A stretch of DNA of 64,000 nucleotides from Niabella aurantiaca DSM 17617. GTDB lineage: Bacteria > Bacteroidota > Bacteroidia > Chitinophagales > Chitinophagaceae. The position numbers and the translations under genes are program-made. Positions 20,787 to 31,229 of the stretch are shown piece after piece. Location of the stretch: contig NZ_KB893648.1 in NCBI RefSeq assembly GCF_000374125.1, positions 1 through 64,000 on the forward strand, written 5' to 3'. The notes beneath the pieces were generated by a model. The model saw nothing but the letters and a program-made list of their open reading frames with translations, was not told where the DNA came from and searched no databases. The first letter of the stretch is position 1. Each line of letters begins with the position of its first letter.

Positions 20787-23192
20787 ATGAAATATCTATT
20801 ACCATTAAGTATTTGTTTGTTATTGATTGCAGGGGCGGCGGCCCAGCAAAGCCCTCGCAGGGTGATCGACTTTAACAAAGGATGGCGTTTCCGTTTGGGC
20901 GATGCGGCCTCCTGGAAAGAAAAAACACTCAACGACGCCTCCTGGCGGCTGCTGGATCTTCCGCATGACTGGAGTATTGAAGGACGCTTTGATACCTCAT
21001 ATCCCGCAGGTAATGCAGGGGGCGCTTTGCCCGGAGGAACCGGGTGGTACCGCAAAACCTTTACCCTGGAAAACGGAACATCTGCAAACAATGTCCGGAT
21101 CGAATTTGATGGTGTTTACCGCGATGCAGAAGTGTGGATCAACGGGCATTACCTGGGCAAGTGGCCCTATGGCTATACCTCCTTTAGTTATGATCTGACA
21201 CCTTATATTAAACCGGGAAAACAAAAGAATACCCTTGCAGTAAGAGTTGATAACAGCCGGCAACCCAATTCAAGATGGTACACCGGGTCCGGTATTTACC
21301 GGGATACAAGGCTGGTGATCACCCAAAAGATAGCCTTTGCGCAATGGGGCACTTTTGTAACTGCAACCAGGGATGACGGCGGGCAGATCTGGTTCAATGC
21401 CACATCAGATGTATTGAATGAGGCCACCGGCAGATCCGGAGTAAGGGCCACCTGTACTTTGTTGGATCCTTCCGGCCGTCAGGTCGCCGTGATCCGTGGT
21501 ACACCGGAAACACCGGCAGGCCGCTTCCGCTTTAGAACCAGGCTGGAAGATCCGGCATTGTGGTCGGTAACAACACCACAGCTGTATAAGGCGGTATTTA
21601 AAATTTTCGACGGGACAGAGCAGACCGATCAGTGGGCGACCACTTTTGGCGTGCGCTATTTTGCATTTGACGCGCAGAAAGGTTTCTCGCTGAACGGCCG
21701 GCCGTTAAAAATAAAAGGGGTTTGTATGCACCATGATCTGGGGGCATTGGGTGCGGCCTTTAACCGCTCGGCGGCCCGCCGGCAATTACGCATCATGAAG
21801 GAGATGGGCGTAAACGCCATCCGCACGGCCCATAACCCACCGGACCCGAAATTCCTGGACCTCTGCGATGAAATGGGATTCCTGGTAATGGACGAATCCT
21901 TTGATATGTGGGCAAAGAAGAAAAATAAATATGATTATTACAGCGACTTCCCCGCATGGCACCGGCGCGACCTGGAGCATATGGTAAAACGCGACCGGAA
22001 CCACCCGAGCGTGTTTATGTGGAGCATCGGCAATGAAATAAGAGAGCAATTCGATTCCACCGGTATCACATGGGCCAGGGAACTGGTAGGCATTGTAAAA
22101 GCACTGGATACGACCCGGCCCGTTACCTGTGCGCTGAGTGAGAACCGCCCCGATAAAAATTTTATTTACCAGTCCGGGGTGCTGGATGTGATCGGGCTGA
22201 ACTATCATATCGAAGCCTATGAAGACTTTCCCAAAAATTATCCCGGTGAAAAATTCATTGCAACGGAGAATGTATCCGGGCTGGCTACCCGCGGGCATTA
22301 CGACGGACCCGCCGATTCACTGCGCCTTTGGCCTTCCAGCTCCAAATTCAAATTTGTAGAGAACGGCAATCCGGATTATACGGTTTCCGCTTACGATAAT
22401 GTGGCCGCTTATTGGGGATCTACACATGAGCAGACCTGGCGCATCATTAAAAAGCATGATTATTTATCCGGTCTATTTGTATGGTCCGGGTTTGATTTCC
22501 TGGGCGAGCCCGTGCCCTATCCTTATCCTGCAAGGAGCGCCTATTATGGCATCGTTGACCTGGCCGGGTTCCCAAAAGACGTGTACTATATGTACCAGAG
22601 CGAATGGACAAAAAAGCCGGTATTGCATATAGCCCCGCACTGGAACTGGAAGAAAGGGCAAACGGTGGATGTAAAAGTGTATTACAGTCAGGCCGATGAA
22701 GCGGAATTGTTTCTTAACGGCCGTTCCCTTGGAAAGCAGCAAAAGAGTGATACGGCCTTTCACGTGCTGTGGCGCGTACCCTTTGAGCCCGGTGCATTAA
22801 AAGTGGTGTCCCGTAAGAATGGAAAGACCGTTTTAGAAAAGACAGTGCACACTGCGGGGATCCCTGCAATCATCGAACTAAGCGTGGAAAATCAATGGCT
22901 GCAGCTCAGCAGGGACGACCGGGCATTTATAACCATCCGGATCCTGGACCACGATGGAAACCTGGTTCCGGATGCGGATAATAGAGTCCGCGTTACCGGT
23001 TCTGCAGTGGCAAGGGTAGTGGCCATGGACAATGGCTACCAGGCCGATCTGCAACCCTTTCAAACCGATCAGCGCAAGGTCTTCAACGGGCTGGGGCTGG
23101 CAATTATAAAAGGCCTGGAAAAAGGTGATGCTGTTATCCGGGTAACATCACCGGGGTTGAAACCGGCATCGGTCCGCATCCGGGTGCGATAG
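20787..23192 (+). CDS. Glycoside hydrolase family 2, beta-galactosidase type
   Basis: An 801-residue exported GH2 enzyme with signal peptide (MKYLLPLSICLLLIAGAAAQ). Domains in order: sugar-binding jelly roll (about 25-185, with DLPHDWSIEG and GTGWYRKTF), Ig-like domain, TIM barrel with NPPDPKFLDLCDEMGFLVMDE, acid/base E417 (WSIGNEI) and nucleophile E494 (IATENVSG), then a DUF4982-type domain (YQSEWTKKPVLHIAPHWNW) and a C-terminal beta domain with a calcium-free Ig fold. This order is common for beta-galactosidases of Bacteroidota polysaccharide loci. It should trim beta-galactosyl units in the periplasm. It sits 38 bases after the propeller gene. Confidence 0.9.
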   Translation: MKYLLPLSICLLLIAGAAAQQSPRRVIDFNKGWRFRLGDAASWKEKTLNDASWRLLDLPHDWSIEGRFDTSYPAGNAGGALPGGTGWYRKTFTLENGTSANNVRIEFDGVYRDAEVWINGHYLGKWPYGYTSFSYDLTPYIKPGKQKNTLAVRVDNSRQPNSRWYTGSGIYRDTRLVITQKIAFAQWGTFVTATRDDGGQIWFNATSDVLNEATGRSGVRATCTLLDPSGRQVAVIRGTPETPAGRFRFRTRLEDPALWSVTTPQLYKAVFKIFDGTEQTDQWATTFGVRYFAFDAQKGFSLNGRPLKIKGVCMHHDLGALGAAFNRSAARRQLRIMKEMGVNAIRTAHNPPDPKFLDLCDEMGFLVMDESFDMWAKKKNKYDYYSDFPAWHRRDLEHMVKRDRNHPSVFMWSIGNEIREQFDSTGITWARELVGIVKALDTTRPVTCALSENRPDKNFIYQSGVLDVIGLNYHIEAYEDFPKNYPGEKFIATENVSGLATRGHYDGPADSLRLWPSSSKFKFVENGNPDYTVSAYDNVAAYWGSTHEQTWRIIKKHDYLSGLFVWSGFDFLGEPVPYPYPARSAYYGIVDLAGFPKDVYYMYQSEWTKKPVLHIAPHWNWKKGQTVDVKVYYSQADEAELFLNGRSLGKQQKSDTAFHVLWRVPFEPGALKVVSRKNGKTVLEKTVHTAGIPAIIELSVENQWLQLSRDDRAFITIRILDHDGNLVPDADNRVRVTGSAVARVVAMDNGYQADLQPFQTDQRKVFNGLGLAIIKGLEKGDAVIRVTSPGLKPASVRIRVR

Positions 23193-23456
23193 CGAACGGT
23201 CATTGAAACACCATTAGTGATTCGCATGGGTACAGATCATGTTCCCCCGGCTGCTAACGCCGGCCTGCTGTTTTTACCGCGGCCCCCAGCGGCAGGCAGG
23301 TTCTTTATACATCGTTTTTTCCGTTACGCAAACCATTGCGAAGAATAGGAATATTTTCCATTTTATTAGTGAAACCGTACATTGCACAGAGCCTTCCGGC
23401 GTTTTACTTTTAATGTCAGATTTAAGAATAAGGATTTCAGCCAAATAGCGATTGTA
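23193..23456. other. Spacer between GH2 and DUF3826 genes
   Basis: No gene is supported. The frame 23239-23448 has no domain and overlaps the likely promoter region of the following SusCD block. The gap is the longest among the glycosidase genes, so a separate promoter for the DUF3826-SusC-SusD block is plausible, but no TAnnTTTG box was found. Confidence 0.4.
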
Positions 23457-24170
23457 ATGAAGCATTTTTTTTTCAGAAAAAAAGACAGTAGGGTTTTCAC
23501 GAAAAGTGGATTAATTGTTGTTTTTACAATTTTTAATCTGCCGGGTGTATTTGGGCAGAATGCCGGTAAAGACCTGGCCTATCATAAAACGGCTGAATCC
23601 CGCGCAGGAAAAATTGCTGCAGGGCTTACTTTAAAAGATTCAGCCACATTTTATAAGGTAAAACAGGCTGTAGCCCAGCAATACATTGCTTTGCACGACC
23701 TGGATGCAAGTCGGGACGCTGCGGTCCGGAGCATCCGGAAAGCGATAACCGATAAAGAAGCAGCAACCCGGAAAATAACAGCGGAGGAAGCAATGGCAGC
23801 GGCGAAGCGTACGGCATTGCACCAGCGCTATTTGCAGCAGCTGTCGGGCCTGCTTTCTGAAGAGCACGTGGAGGCTATTAAAAACGGGATGACCTATAAC
23901 GTGCTGCCAATCACGTATAAAGGATACCTGGAGATGATCCCCCGGCTTACGACCGAAGAGCGGAAATATATTATGGATGCGCTCACGGAGGCCAGGGAAC
24001 ATGCCATGGATGCCGGCTCCTCAGAGAAAAAACACGCATGGTTTGGCAAGTATAAAGGCCGGATCAACAATTATCTTTCCGCTCACGGCTATGATATGAA
24101 CAAAGAAAGCAAAGCCTGGCAGGCACGTATGAAAGCGAATCAAAACAAAAAACAGCAACCCAAACAATAA
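23457..24170 (+). CDS. DUF3826 family exported protein
   Basis: A 237-residue secreted helical protein. The frame is open upstream to 23382, but the ATG at 23457 leads into a signal-like segment (SGLIVVFTIFNLPGVFGQ). The rest matches the DUF3826 pattern: RAGKIAAGLTLKDSATFYKVKQAVAQQYIALHDL, then long charged helices, and the well-conserved C-terminal motif AREHAMDAGSSEKKHAWFGKYKGRINNYLSAHGYDM. The biochemical role is unknown. In my knowledge of Bacteroidota, DUF3826 genes recur in pectin utilization loci, which agrees with this context. It lies 16 bases upstream of the SusC gene. Confidence 0.8.
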   Translation: MKHFFFRKKDSRVFTKSGLIVVFTIFNLPGVFGQNAGKDLAYHKTAESRAGKIAAGLTLKDSATFYKVKQAVAQQYIALHDLDASRDAAVRSIRKAITDKEAATRKITAEEAMAAAKRTALHQRYLQQLSGLLSEEHVEAIKNGMTYNVLPITYKGYLEMIPRLTTEERKYIMDALTEAREHAMDAGSSEKKHAWFGKYKGRINNYLSAHGYDMNKESKAWQARMKANQNKKQQPKQ

Positions 24171-24186
24171 TAAAAAAACAAGCCAT

Positions 24187-27100
24187 ATGCTTTATCAGTC
24201 AGTTTTAAGGATTATTTGCGTGTTCCTGGCCATATGTTGGGGGTTGGGCGCAAACGCACAAACCAAAACAATAGAGGGGACCGTTACCGAGGATCCCTCG
24301 GGTGCACCGGTTTCGGGTGTTACCATTAAAGTAAAAGGCGGAAGCCAGACCGCCGTTACAAATATGAAAGGTGAATTCACCATGAATATTCCCGCTGAAG
24401 GCGCCGTACTTCAATACTCGCATGTAGGTTATGAGTATGGAGAGCAGACGGTGAAGGCGGGTGACAGGGTGGCGATCATATTGAAGAAAGCCGAAAACGA
24501 GCTGGACGAAGTGGTCGTGATCGGTTATGGTACACAGAAACGGGAAAATCTTACGGGTTCCGTAGCTACGGCTGATATGGAAAAGATCGCCGATCTTCCC
24601 GTTAGCAGCATTGCTGAAGCACTGAAAGGACAGATACCCGGGCTGAACGTAACAGGCGGCAGTCAGCGGCCTGGTGACAATGCAAGATTCAGCATTCGTC
24701 AGCCGTTTGGATACAGTAAAGACGGAAGCAGCGATCTGCCCCTCATCATTATAGATGATGTGATACAACTGGATCCGAATACCGGACTGCCGACCATGGA
24801 TCAGTTTAATGTATTGGATCCTTCCGAAGTAGAGAGTATCACTGTGCTGCGCGATGCCGCAGCTGCCATTTATGGTTCAAGGGCTACTCAGGGTGCGATT
24901 ATCGTAAAAACAAAAAAAGGAAGGATCGGGGCTCCTAAAATATCCTATTCCGGAAAGTTTGAATTTAATGATGCAGTGAGCTTTGGAAAAACGATGAGCG
25001 CCTACGAGCACGGTATTTTTTCCAACCGGTTTTTTAGGGCTGCAAACAGTAATGAGGATGCTCTTTTTGATGAAAATGAATTGGCAGCCATGAAATCGCT
25101 GAATTACGACTGGTTAAAAGAAGCCTGGAAACCTGGTGGGGCCATGCAGCATTCCATTAATGTGAGCGGCGGATCTGAAAGGGCCACCTATTTTGCGGGG
25201 GCCGGGTACTATACACAGAAACCCAATCTTGGAAGCCAGGATTATAATAAATGGTCTTTCAGAACAGGCGTGGATGTGAAAGTAGTGAACAATTTGAAAC
25301 TTTCGGCAACCGTTGCGGCGAATAAATCGAAAGTGGAGAAATCATTTACCAAAATAAGTGTTAACGACGGTGCTTATACCTCTGGTTCCGAACAAACCGA
25401 TTATGCTATTTTAGCACACATGCCCAAGTATATACCCTGGCAATATACCGTTGATGGGGTAACCGAATATATCTCTCCGGCTTTGGGGCCGCACAGGTCG
25501 CAGGGCAGTCCGGCCGGACAAAATAATATTAAGGGATGGAACTATTTCGGACTGTTAAATAACGGGTCATTCACTTCCGATGATGACCAGGCATTTAATA
25601 CCAACTTTTCGTTGCAGTATAATGTTCCCTTTGTTAAAGGGTTGGCATTTAAAGTATCTTATGGCTTAAGTTATTCTACATCGAATAATGAACAGGCCAT
25701 GCTGGGATTAAGACTGGCAGCATCACAGAACAACCATTCAATGGGATACCATTTATACACAGACTCAACTGAATGGAAAGTTGCCAATAATGATAACCGC
25801 TCTACCGTACGGTACTCCGATGAAATCGGTAAAGTAGAACAATCCAACTTCTTTGTTAATTATGATAACCGGTTTGGCAAGCACGGTATATCTGCCATGG
25901 CTTCTGTAGAAAAAGGACAGCAGAATTACGAAAAGAAATTCATTATTTATGATAAACCCATTATGGGTGCTTACAATGGCTCTTCTCCTTCGGCAGGGAC
26001 TTTAAACCCTTCTAACACTTATGTGTACAAAACAGAAGGCGGTAGCCTGGCATATTTAGGAAGGGTCAATTATGATTACGATAATAAATATCTGTTCCAG
26101 TTTGTGTTCCGTTCGGATGCGTCTACCAAGTTTTCTCCCAGTCATTACTGGGGCTTTTTCCCGGGAGTTTCTGCAGGCTGGGTCATTTCAAAAGAAAACT
26201 GGTTCCGGGATAATGTAGACTGGGTGAGCTTCTTAAAGATCCGGGCGTCTATCGGTAAAACCGGTATTGACAATGTAAAACCCTGGCGCTGGATGCAGAC
26301 CTATGGCTATGCTGCCGACAAGGGGCTTGGCTTCGGATCCAATAACGGCGGGCTTTTAGTGGCAGGCTTAACCCCCGATGCCACCCCCAATCCTAATTTG
26401 ACCTGGGATGAAACCATTAAAAAGAATATCGGTATCGATGTTTCCTTCCTGAACGACCGGTTATCGGTTTCTTACGACAGGTACTGGGACAATCACTACG
26501 ATATGTTAATGACGCTGGCCAACCAGGTGGGTGTACCCATCTCCGTAGGCGGTGGTTTCGCAGAACAAAACTTTGGCGCACAGAAAGCGTGGGGCTCCGA
26601 GTTTAGCGCAACGTGGAAAGACAGAGCTGGGGATTTTGATTACAGTATCGGCGTTAATTTTGGTACCAGTGACAATCGGATTACTAAATGGCTTCCGGTG
26701 GCATTCAACTACCCTTCAGAATATGAGAACCGCGAAGGATATTCATCCCTTCGCCCTCAATATGGTTTTGTTACCTGGAAGGGGAATGCAGGTGGTGATG
26801 GTCTTTTACGTACAGATGCGGATGTTGATGCCTATTGGCAGTACCTGACAGACCGTGCCACAGCGGCAGGTACCACGCCTGCTTATTTTGATTTTGATAC
26901 AAAAGATGGTCTTAAAAAAGGAATGCTCGCTTACCAGGACCTGGGAGGCCAGTTGGATGCCGATGGCGAAACGATTGCGGGTCCTAATGGTCAGATCACG
27001 GATGATGGCCAGGATTTTGCCCAGTTAGGGAAAAGAAGAACTTTTGGATTGAACACGAATATTGGATTATCCTGGAAGTCGTTCAGTCTAAATACCCAGA

Positions 27101-27513
27101 TTGCCACTTCATGGGGCGGATTTAACCGTATCGATTATATTAAACAGGGTACGGGCTCTACACAGCTTTTCTGGTCACATGAATCCTATTTGAACGATAT
27201 GTTCAGTGAAGAAGATAATGCAGATGGAAGGTGGCCGAACCTGGCATACGTTGATCAAAACCAATACGTATCCGATTTCTGGCAGATCTCTGCTTTCCGG
27301 AGCTTTGTACGCAGTCTGGTGGTTGGCTACTCTGTTCCAAAAAATATTGCGGCAAAAGTAAAAATGGATGCACTCCGGATAAGTCTGGCAGGATTTAACC
27401 TTTGGGATTTTCATAACCCATATCCTGATAAGTATCGGAATATGTACGACGATCCTCAGGTTGCCTATCCAACATTACGCACCTGGTCAGTAGGCATCAA
27501 TGCTACTTTTTAA
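24187..27513 (+). CDS. SusC/RagA family TonB-linked outer-membrane transporter
   Basis: A 1,108-residue outer-membrane transporter that imports oligosaccharides with its SusD partner, powered by TonB. After a signal peptide (cleavage near residue 25, ANAQ) comes a carboxypeptidase-regulatory-like beta domain (about 28-100, TIEGTVTEDPSGAPVSGVTI), the TonB-box region with DEVVVIGYGTQKRENLTGSV, the plug (about 115-230, ending YGSRATQGAIIVKTKKG) and a beta barrel ending in an aromatic residue (NATF), as required for outer-membrane insertion. There is no extra FecR-contact (STN) domain at the N-terminus, so an ECF-sigma/anti-sigma circuit is not suggested. The SusD gene follows after 40 bases. Confidence 0.96.
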   Translation: MLYQSVLRIICVFLAICWGLGANAQTKTIEGTVTEDPSGAPVSGVTIKVKGGSQTAVTNMKGEFTMNIPAEGAVLQYSHVGYEYGEQTVKAGDRVAIILKKAENELDEVVVIGYGTQKRENLTGSVATADMEKIADLPVSSIAEALKGQIPGLNVTGGSQRPGDNARFSIRQPFGYSKDGSSDLPLIIIDDVIQLDPNTGLPTMDQFNVLDPSEVESITVLRDAAAAIYGSRATQGAIIVKTKKGRIGAPKISYSGKFEFNDAVSFGKTMSAYEHGIFSNRFFRAANSNEDALFDENELAAMKSLNYDWLKEAWKPGGAMQHSINVSGGSERATYFAGAGYYTQKPNLGSQDYNKWSFRTGVDVKVVNNLKLSATVAANKSKVEKSFTKISVNDGAYTSGSEQTDYAILAHMPKYIPWQYTVDGVTEYISPALGPHRSQGSPAGQNNIKGWNYFGLLNNGSFTSDDDQAFNTNFSLQYNVPFVKGLAFKVSYGLSYSTSNNEQAMLGLRLAASQNNHSMGYHLYTDSTEWKVANNDNRSTVRYSDEIGKVEQSNFFVNYDNRFGKHGISAMASVEKGQQNYEKKFIIYDKPIMGAYNGSSPSAGTLNPSNTYVYKTEGGSLAYLGRVNYDYDNKYLFQFVFRSDASTKFSPSHYWGFFPGVSAGWVISKENWFRDNVDWVSFLKIRASIGKTGIDNVKPWRWMQTYGYAADKGLGFGSNNGGLLVAGLTPDATPNPNLTWDETIKKNIGIDVSFLNDRLSVSYDRYWDNHYDMLMTLANQVGVPISVGGGFAEQNFGAQKAWGSEFSATWKDRAGDFDYSIGVNFGTSDNRITKWLPVAFNYPSEYENREGYSSLRPQYGFVTWKGNAGGDGLLRTDADVDAYWQYLTDRATAAGTTPAYFDFDTKDGLKKGMLAYQDLGGQLDADGETIAGPNGQITDDGQDFAQLGKRRTFGLNTNIGLSWKSFSLNTQIATSWGGFNRIDYIKQGTGSTQLFWSHESYLNDMFSEEDNADGRWPNLAYVDQNQYVSDFWQISAFRSFVRSLVVGYSVPKNIAAKVKMDALRISLAGFNLWDFHNPYPDKYRNMYDDPQVAYPTLRTWSVGINATF

Positions 27514-27553
27514 TTAAGATATTACCGAAATCTGACCATTTAAAAATAAACAG

Positions 27554-29533
27554 ATGAAAAAGATAAAAATATGCTGCTTCCTTATTATGGCGACTTTTTT
27601 GGTTACAGGTTGCAAAAAGGAATTTTTAGAAGACATGAAGAGCTTTGATAAATACGACGAAAGTATATTCGCCAACGAAGTGCTGACCGGTTGGTATATT
27701 GATCGCCTTTATTATGATTGCTTTTCGGCGTACCGGTCCCCGATTGTTTCGTTAGTGGGCACGTACAACGATACGCGCTCAAGATCTACCGAGGAAATTG
27801 GCGGTACCGTAACGGATCTGATCAATTCGCAAAAAACACTGGAAAATGCCAACCAGGCCGATGGCTATTATGGCAGGGCATTGGGTGCAAATGCAAACAA
27901 TGATCCCTATAACCGCATCCGGACGGCTAATTTTCTATTGCAAAAGATAGACGAAAAGGGGCAGGCATTATCCGAAGAATTTAAAAAGAAAGCGAGAGGG
28001 CAGATGTATTTTCTGCGGGGGCTTCAGTATTTTGAGCTGATGCGTGTCTACGGCGGTGTACCGATCGTACTCACTGCGGAAAATGCAAGTGCGGATGATC
28101 CTGCTATTCAGCATCCGCGGGCAACACCATCTGAAGTGGTAGCACAAATCGTAGCAGATTTTGATCTGGCTGCCGAACTGCTGCCGCCAACCTGGGGCTC
28201 GGGCGATTACGGCCGGTTTACCAGTGGAGCCGCCCTGGCCATGAAAAGCCGGGTATTGCTAACATATGCAAGCCCTTTATTTAATGCAGATTGGGACAAT
28301 CCCGGGAACGACCGCTGGCAAAAAGCCCTGGATGCAGGTCTTGCTGCCGAAACGGCTTTGACCTCCGCAGGGTATGGCTTATATGGAAGCAGCGCCAAAG
28401 ACTGGGCGGAAATGTGGTATAAAAATGATAATTCCTTCAATAAAGAGGCCATCATGGTTCAGCTGCTGTCAAAAGAAGTGGCCTCATCAGGAATCATCAG
28501 TAACGGATGGGAGCGGAGCATACGTGTGTCAAAGCAAACAGGCGGCGGCGGTATTTCCGCACCGAAGGAGATGGTTGATCTGTTTCCCCTGGCGGATGGT
28601 AAGCGCCCAACGATAGCTAACGGATACGATTCGGCGCATTTCTTTATGAACCGGGACCCCCGCTTTTACCGCACATTTGCTTTTTCGGGTATGAAATGGC
28701 CGGTTAAGGAAGCAGATGTACCGGCTGTTATCTGGTTATACCGCTGGATGTATAACGGCGATAAGAAAGCCTATAGTGATGGCAACCAGGTAAACAGCCC
28801 GGTGGTCGTACGTAAAATGACCAATCCTTCCGGTTCCAGTACTGTTGATGGTCTTGCTTATTCGGGAACCGATATTATGGAATACCGGTATGCTGAATTG
28901 CTATTGAATATTGCCGAATGCTATGCGGCCAAAGGCGATGTTTCCAATGCACTGGTATATCTTGGAAAGATCAGGAAACGTGTAGGAATATCCGAGTCCA
29001 ATAATTATGGAATTGGTACATTGGCGTCTAAATACGCAGCTATAGAAGCTTGCCTGTACGAGCGCCGTGTGGAACTGGCTTATGAAGGCAAACGCTTCTG
29101 GGATGCGCAGCGGTGGATGCTGTATAATGATGATGCAGGAGCAGGAAATAATACCTGCGAAAAACTGGGCGTTGCCCCCATTAACGGAACCGCCCGTACC
29201 GGAAGACTGTGGCAATATAAAACAATATTAGGAAACAATACAGACCCGTTAACAGCTGCAAGGGGCACGATTTCAATTGACCCGGATGCGGCCGATTTTA
29301 CTGCGCAGCTGGATCAGTTGAAAACATTTTTTGATGACAATATTACCATCGTGAATACCGATCAGCCGGTGGATAAAGACGGATCGGGTAACCCCTTGTT
29401 TATATCATTCAGACAGAATTATTATATTTCCGGTTTGAATAATACCGCTTTATCGCTCAATCCCTGGCTGCAGCAAACCATCGGCTGGAATGATTACTCC
29501 GGTGCACCCGGCACATTTAACTACCGGCAATAA
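27554..29533 (+). CDS. RagB/SusD family outer-membrane glycan-binding lipoprotein
   Basis: A 659-residue surface lipoprotein that forms the lid on the SusC channel and binds glycan. The lipobox LVTGC (residues 16-20) is followed by KKE, an acidic-residue context typical of surface-exposed lipoproteins in this phylum. The SusD features are present: an N-terminal helical part with RGQMYFLRGLQYFELMRVYGGVPIVL, TPR-like helices, and the C-terminal segment YRYAELLLNIAECYAAKGDVSNALVYLGKIRKR followed by ELAYEGKRFWDAQRW. The length is slightly above the common range. The gene is directly downstream of its SusC partner, which fixes the pair. Confidence 0.95.
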   Translation: MKKIKICCFLIMATFLVTGCKKEFLEDMKSFDKYDESIFANEVLTGWYIDRLYYDCFSAYRSPIVSLVGTYNDTRSRSTEEIGGTVTDLINSQKTLENANQADGYYGRALGANANNDPYNRIRTANFLLQKIDEKGQALSEEFKKKARGQMYFLRGLQYFELMRVYGGVPIVLTAENASADDPAIQHPRATPSEVVAQIVADFDLAAELLPPTWGSGDYGRFTSGAALAMKSRVLLTYASPLFNADWDNPGNDRWQKALDAGLAAETALTSAGYGLYGSSAKDWAEMWYKNDNSFNKEAIMVQLLSKEVASSGIISNGWERSIRVSKQTGGGGISAPKEMVDLFPLADGKRPTIANGYDSAHFFMNRDPRFYRTFAFSGMKWPVKEADVPAVIWLYRWMYNGDKKAYSDGNQVNSPVVVRKMTNPSGSSTVDGLAYSGTDIMEYRYAELLLNIAECYAAKGDVSNALVYLGKIRKRVGISESNNYGIGTLASKYAAIEACLYERRVELAYEGKRFWDAQRWMLYNDDAGAGNNTCEKLGVAPINGTARTGRLWQYKTILGNNTDPLTAARGTISIDPDAADFTAQLDQLKTFFDDNITIVNTDQPVDKDGSGNPLFISFRQNYYISGLNNTALSLNPWLQQTIGWNDYSGAPGTFNYRQ

Positions 29534-29597
29534 AAACAGGAAATTTTATAAACCGATACTGCTTTATTTTATAACAAAAAAAGGAACAATTTAAAAG

Positions 29598-31229
29598 ATG
29601 ATTTTAAAAAAAGTACCATTCGTGATTTTTTGTATTGGTTTATGTTTTTCGGCTGCTGCACAGTACCCTAAGATCCCTAAAGAAGACCAGGAGCGGTCAA
29701 AAGCTCTGCTGGATGCCGCAGAACGGCATTCCGATTCGATGTGGGCCATCGCCTATCCCATTATACAGAAAGAGGCCCGCGAGGGACGGCCTTATATTCC
29801 CTGGGCATCTCGGTATGATGAATTGCCGTACGCGGATATCCCAGCCTTCCCCGGCGCTGAAGGCGGCGGAAAGTTTGTAAGAGGTGGCCGCGGCGGCCGG
29901 GTGATTGTGGTTACCAATTTGAACGATGACGGACCCGGCAGCTTTCGGTGGGCCTGTGAGCAGGGCGGTGCCCGGGTGGTGGTATTTAACGTAGCAGGCA
30001 TTATCCGGCTGAAATCGCCGGTTATTGTAAGGGCACCCTATATCACCATTGCCGGACAAACGGCGCCCGGTGATGGTATCTGCATTGCGGGAGAAACCGT
30101 ATGGATCAATACCCATGATGTGATCATCCGCTATATGCGCTTCCGCAGGGGTGAAACCTGGGTGGGAAGAAGGGATGATGCCATTGGGGGGAACCCGATC
30201 GGCAATATCATGATCGATCACGTATCCGCCACCTGGGGACTGGATGAGAATATGAGTATGTACCGGCATATGTACAACGACAGTACCGGGAAGATCGAAG
30301 ACAAATTCGGAACCGTGAACATCACCATCCAGAACTCGATCTTCGGCGAATCGCTGGATACCTGGAACCATGCATTCGGCAGTACACTGGGAGGAGAGAA
30401 CTGCAGCTTCATGCGCAACCTCTGGGCCAACAATACCGGCCGGAATCCTTCGGTTGGCTGGAATGGGATCTTCAATTTTGTGAACAACGTGGTATTCAAC
30501 TGGGTGCATCGTTCCATAGACGGGGGCGACTATCGTGCGCAGTTCAATATCATCAATAACTATTTCAAACCCGGACCGGCTACGTCAAAGAATAGCAATG
30601 TAGGCCACCGGATCTTAAAGCCGGAAAGCGGCCGCAGTAAATTAAAATATAAAGTTTATGGCCGCGCTTATGTGAACGGGAACGTGATGGAAGGCTATCC
30701 GGAGGTAACTAAAGACAACTGGAACGGAGGGGTTCAGGTAGAGGAAGAAAAAGATGCCGGCGCCTATACGGATTATATCCGTCAGTCGAAACCGTTGATC
30801 ATGCCGGCGCTGACCATCCTTGATGCGCAGACCGCTAAGAACTACGTGCTCGCAAATGCCGGAGCCACCTTACCCCAACGGGATGCCGTAGATACCCGGA
30901 TCGTAAAACAGGTAGAGACCGGGAAGATCAACAATGTGCCGGCCTGTCCGCTGCCCAAGACACAGTTTGAGCACCGGCGCCTGCCCATAGATTCTTATAA
31001 AATCGGAATCATTACCGATCCCTGTCAGACAGGCGGGTATCCTGAATACAAGGGAACACCTTATAAGGATTCGGATAATGACGGGATGCCGGATGATTAC
31101 GAAAGAAAAGCCGGGCTGAGCTCCAATAATGCATCCGATGCACAGATCATCGCAAAGAACGGGTACAGCAATATTGAGAATTATTTGAATAGTGTGGTGA
31201 ATATCAGAAATGTGGTGCCGGCGAAATAA
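29598..31229 (+). CDS. Pectate lyase, polysaccharide lyase family 1 (copy 1)
   Basis: A 543-residue exported lyase that cleaves polygalacturonate by beta-elimination. Signal peptide ends near residue 21 (FSAAAQ). The PL1 right-handed beta-helix begins at FPGAEGGGKFVRGGRGG (about 82-98) and continues with VVTNLNDDGPGSFRWACEQ, IIIRYMRFRRG-like and NIMIDHVSATWGLDENMS, which holds the conserved Asp and His of the family's calcium-binding site. The C-terminus carries a thrombospondin-3-like calcium motif (DSDNDGMPDDYERKAGL) and the GYSNIENYLNS end seen in Bacteroidota PL1 enzymes. It follows SusD by 64 bases and has a tandem paralogue downstream. Confidence 0.92.
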   Translation: MILKKVPFVIFCIGLCFSAAAQYPKIPKEDQERSKALLDAAERHSDSMWAIAYPIIQKEAREGRPYIPWASRYDELPYADIPAFPGAEGGGKFVRGGRGGRVIVVTNLNDDGPGSFRWACEQGGARVVVFNVAGIIRLKSPVIVRAPYITIAGQTAPGDGICIAGETVWINTHDVIIRYMRFRRGETWVGRRDDAIGGNPIGNIMIDHVSATWGLDENMSMYRHMYNDSTGKIEDKFGTVNITIQNSIFGESLDTWNHAFGSTLGGENCSFMRNLWANNTGRNPSVGWNGIFNFVNNVVFNWVHRSIDGGDYRAQFNIINNYFKPGPATSKNSNVGHRILKPESGRSKLKYKVYGRAYVNGNVMEGYPEVTKDNWNGGVQVEEEKDAGAYTDYIRQSKPLIMPALTILDAQTAKNYVLANAGATLPQRDAVDTRIVKQVETGKINNVPACPLPKTQFEHRRLPIDSYKIGIITDPCQTGGYPEYKGTPYKDSDNDGMPDDYERKAGLSSNNASDAQIIAKNGYSNIENYLNSVVNIRNVVPAK

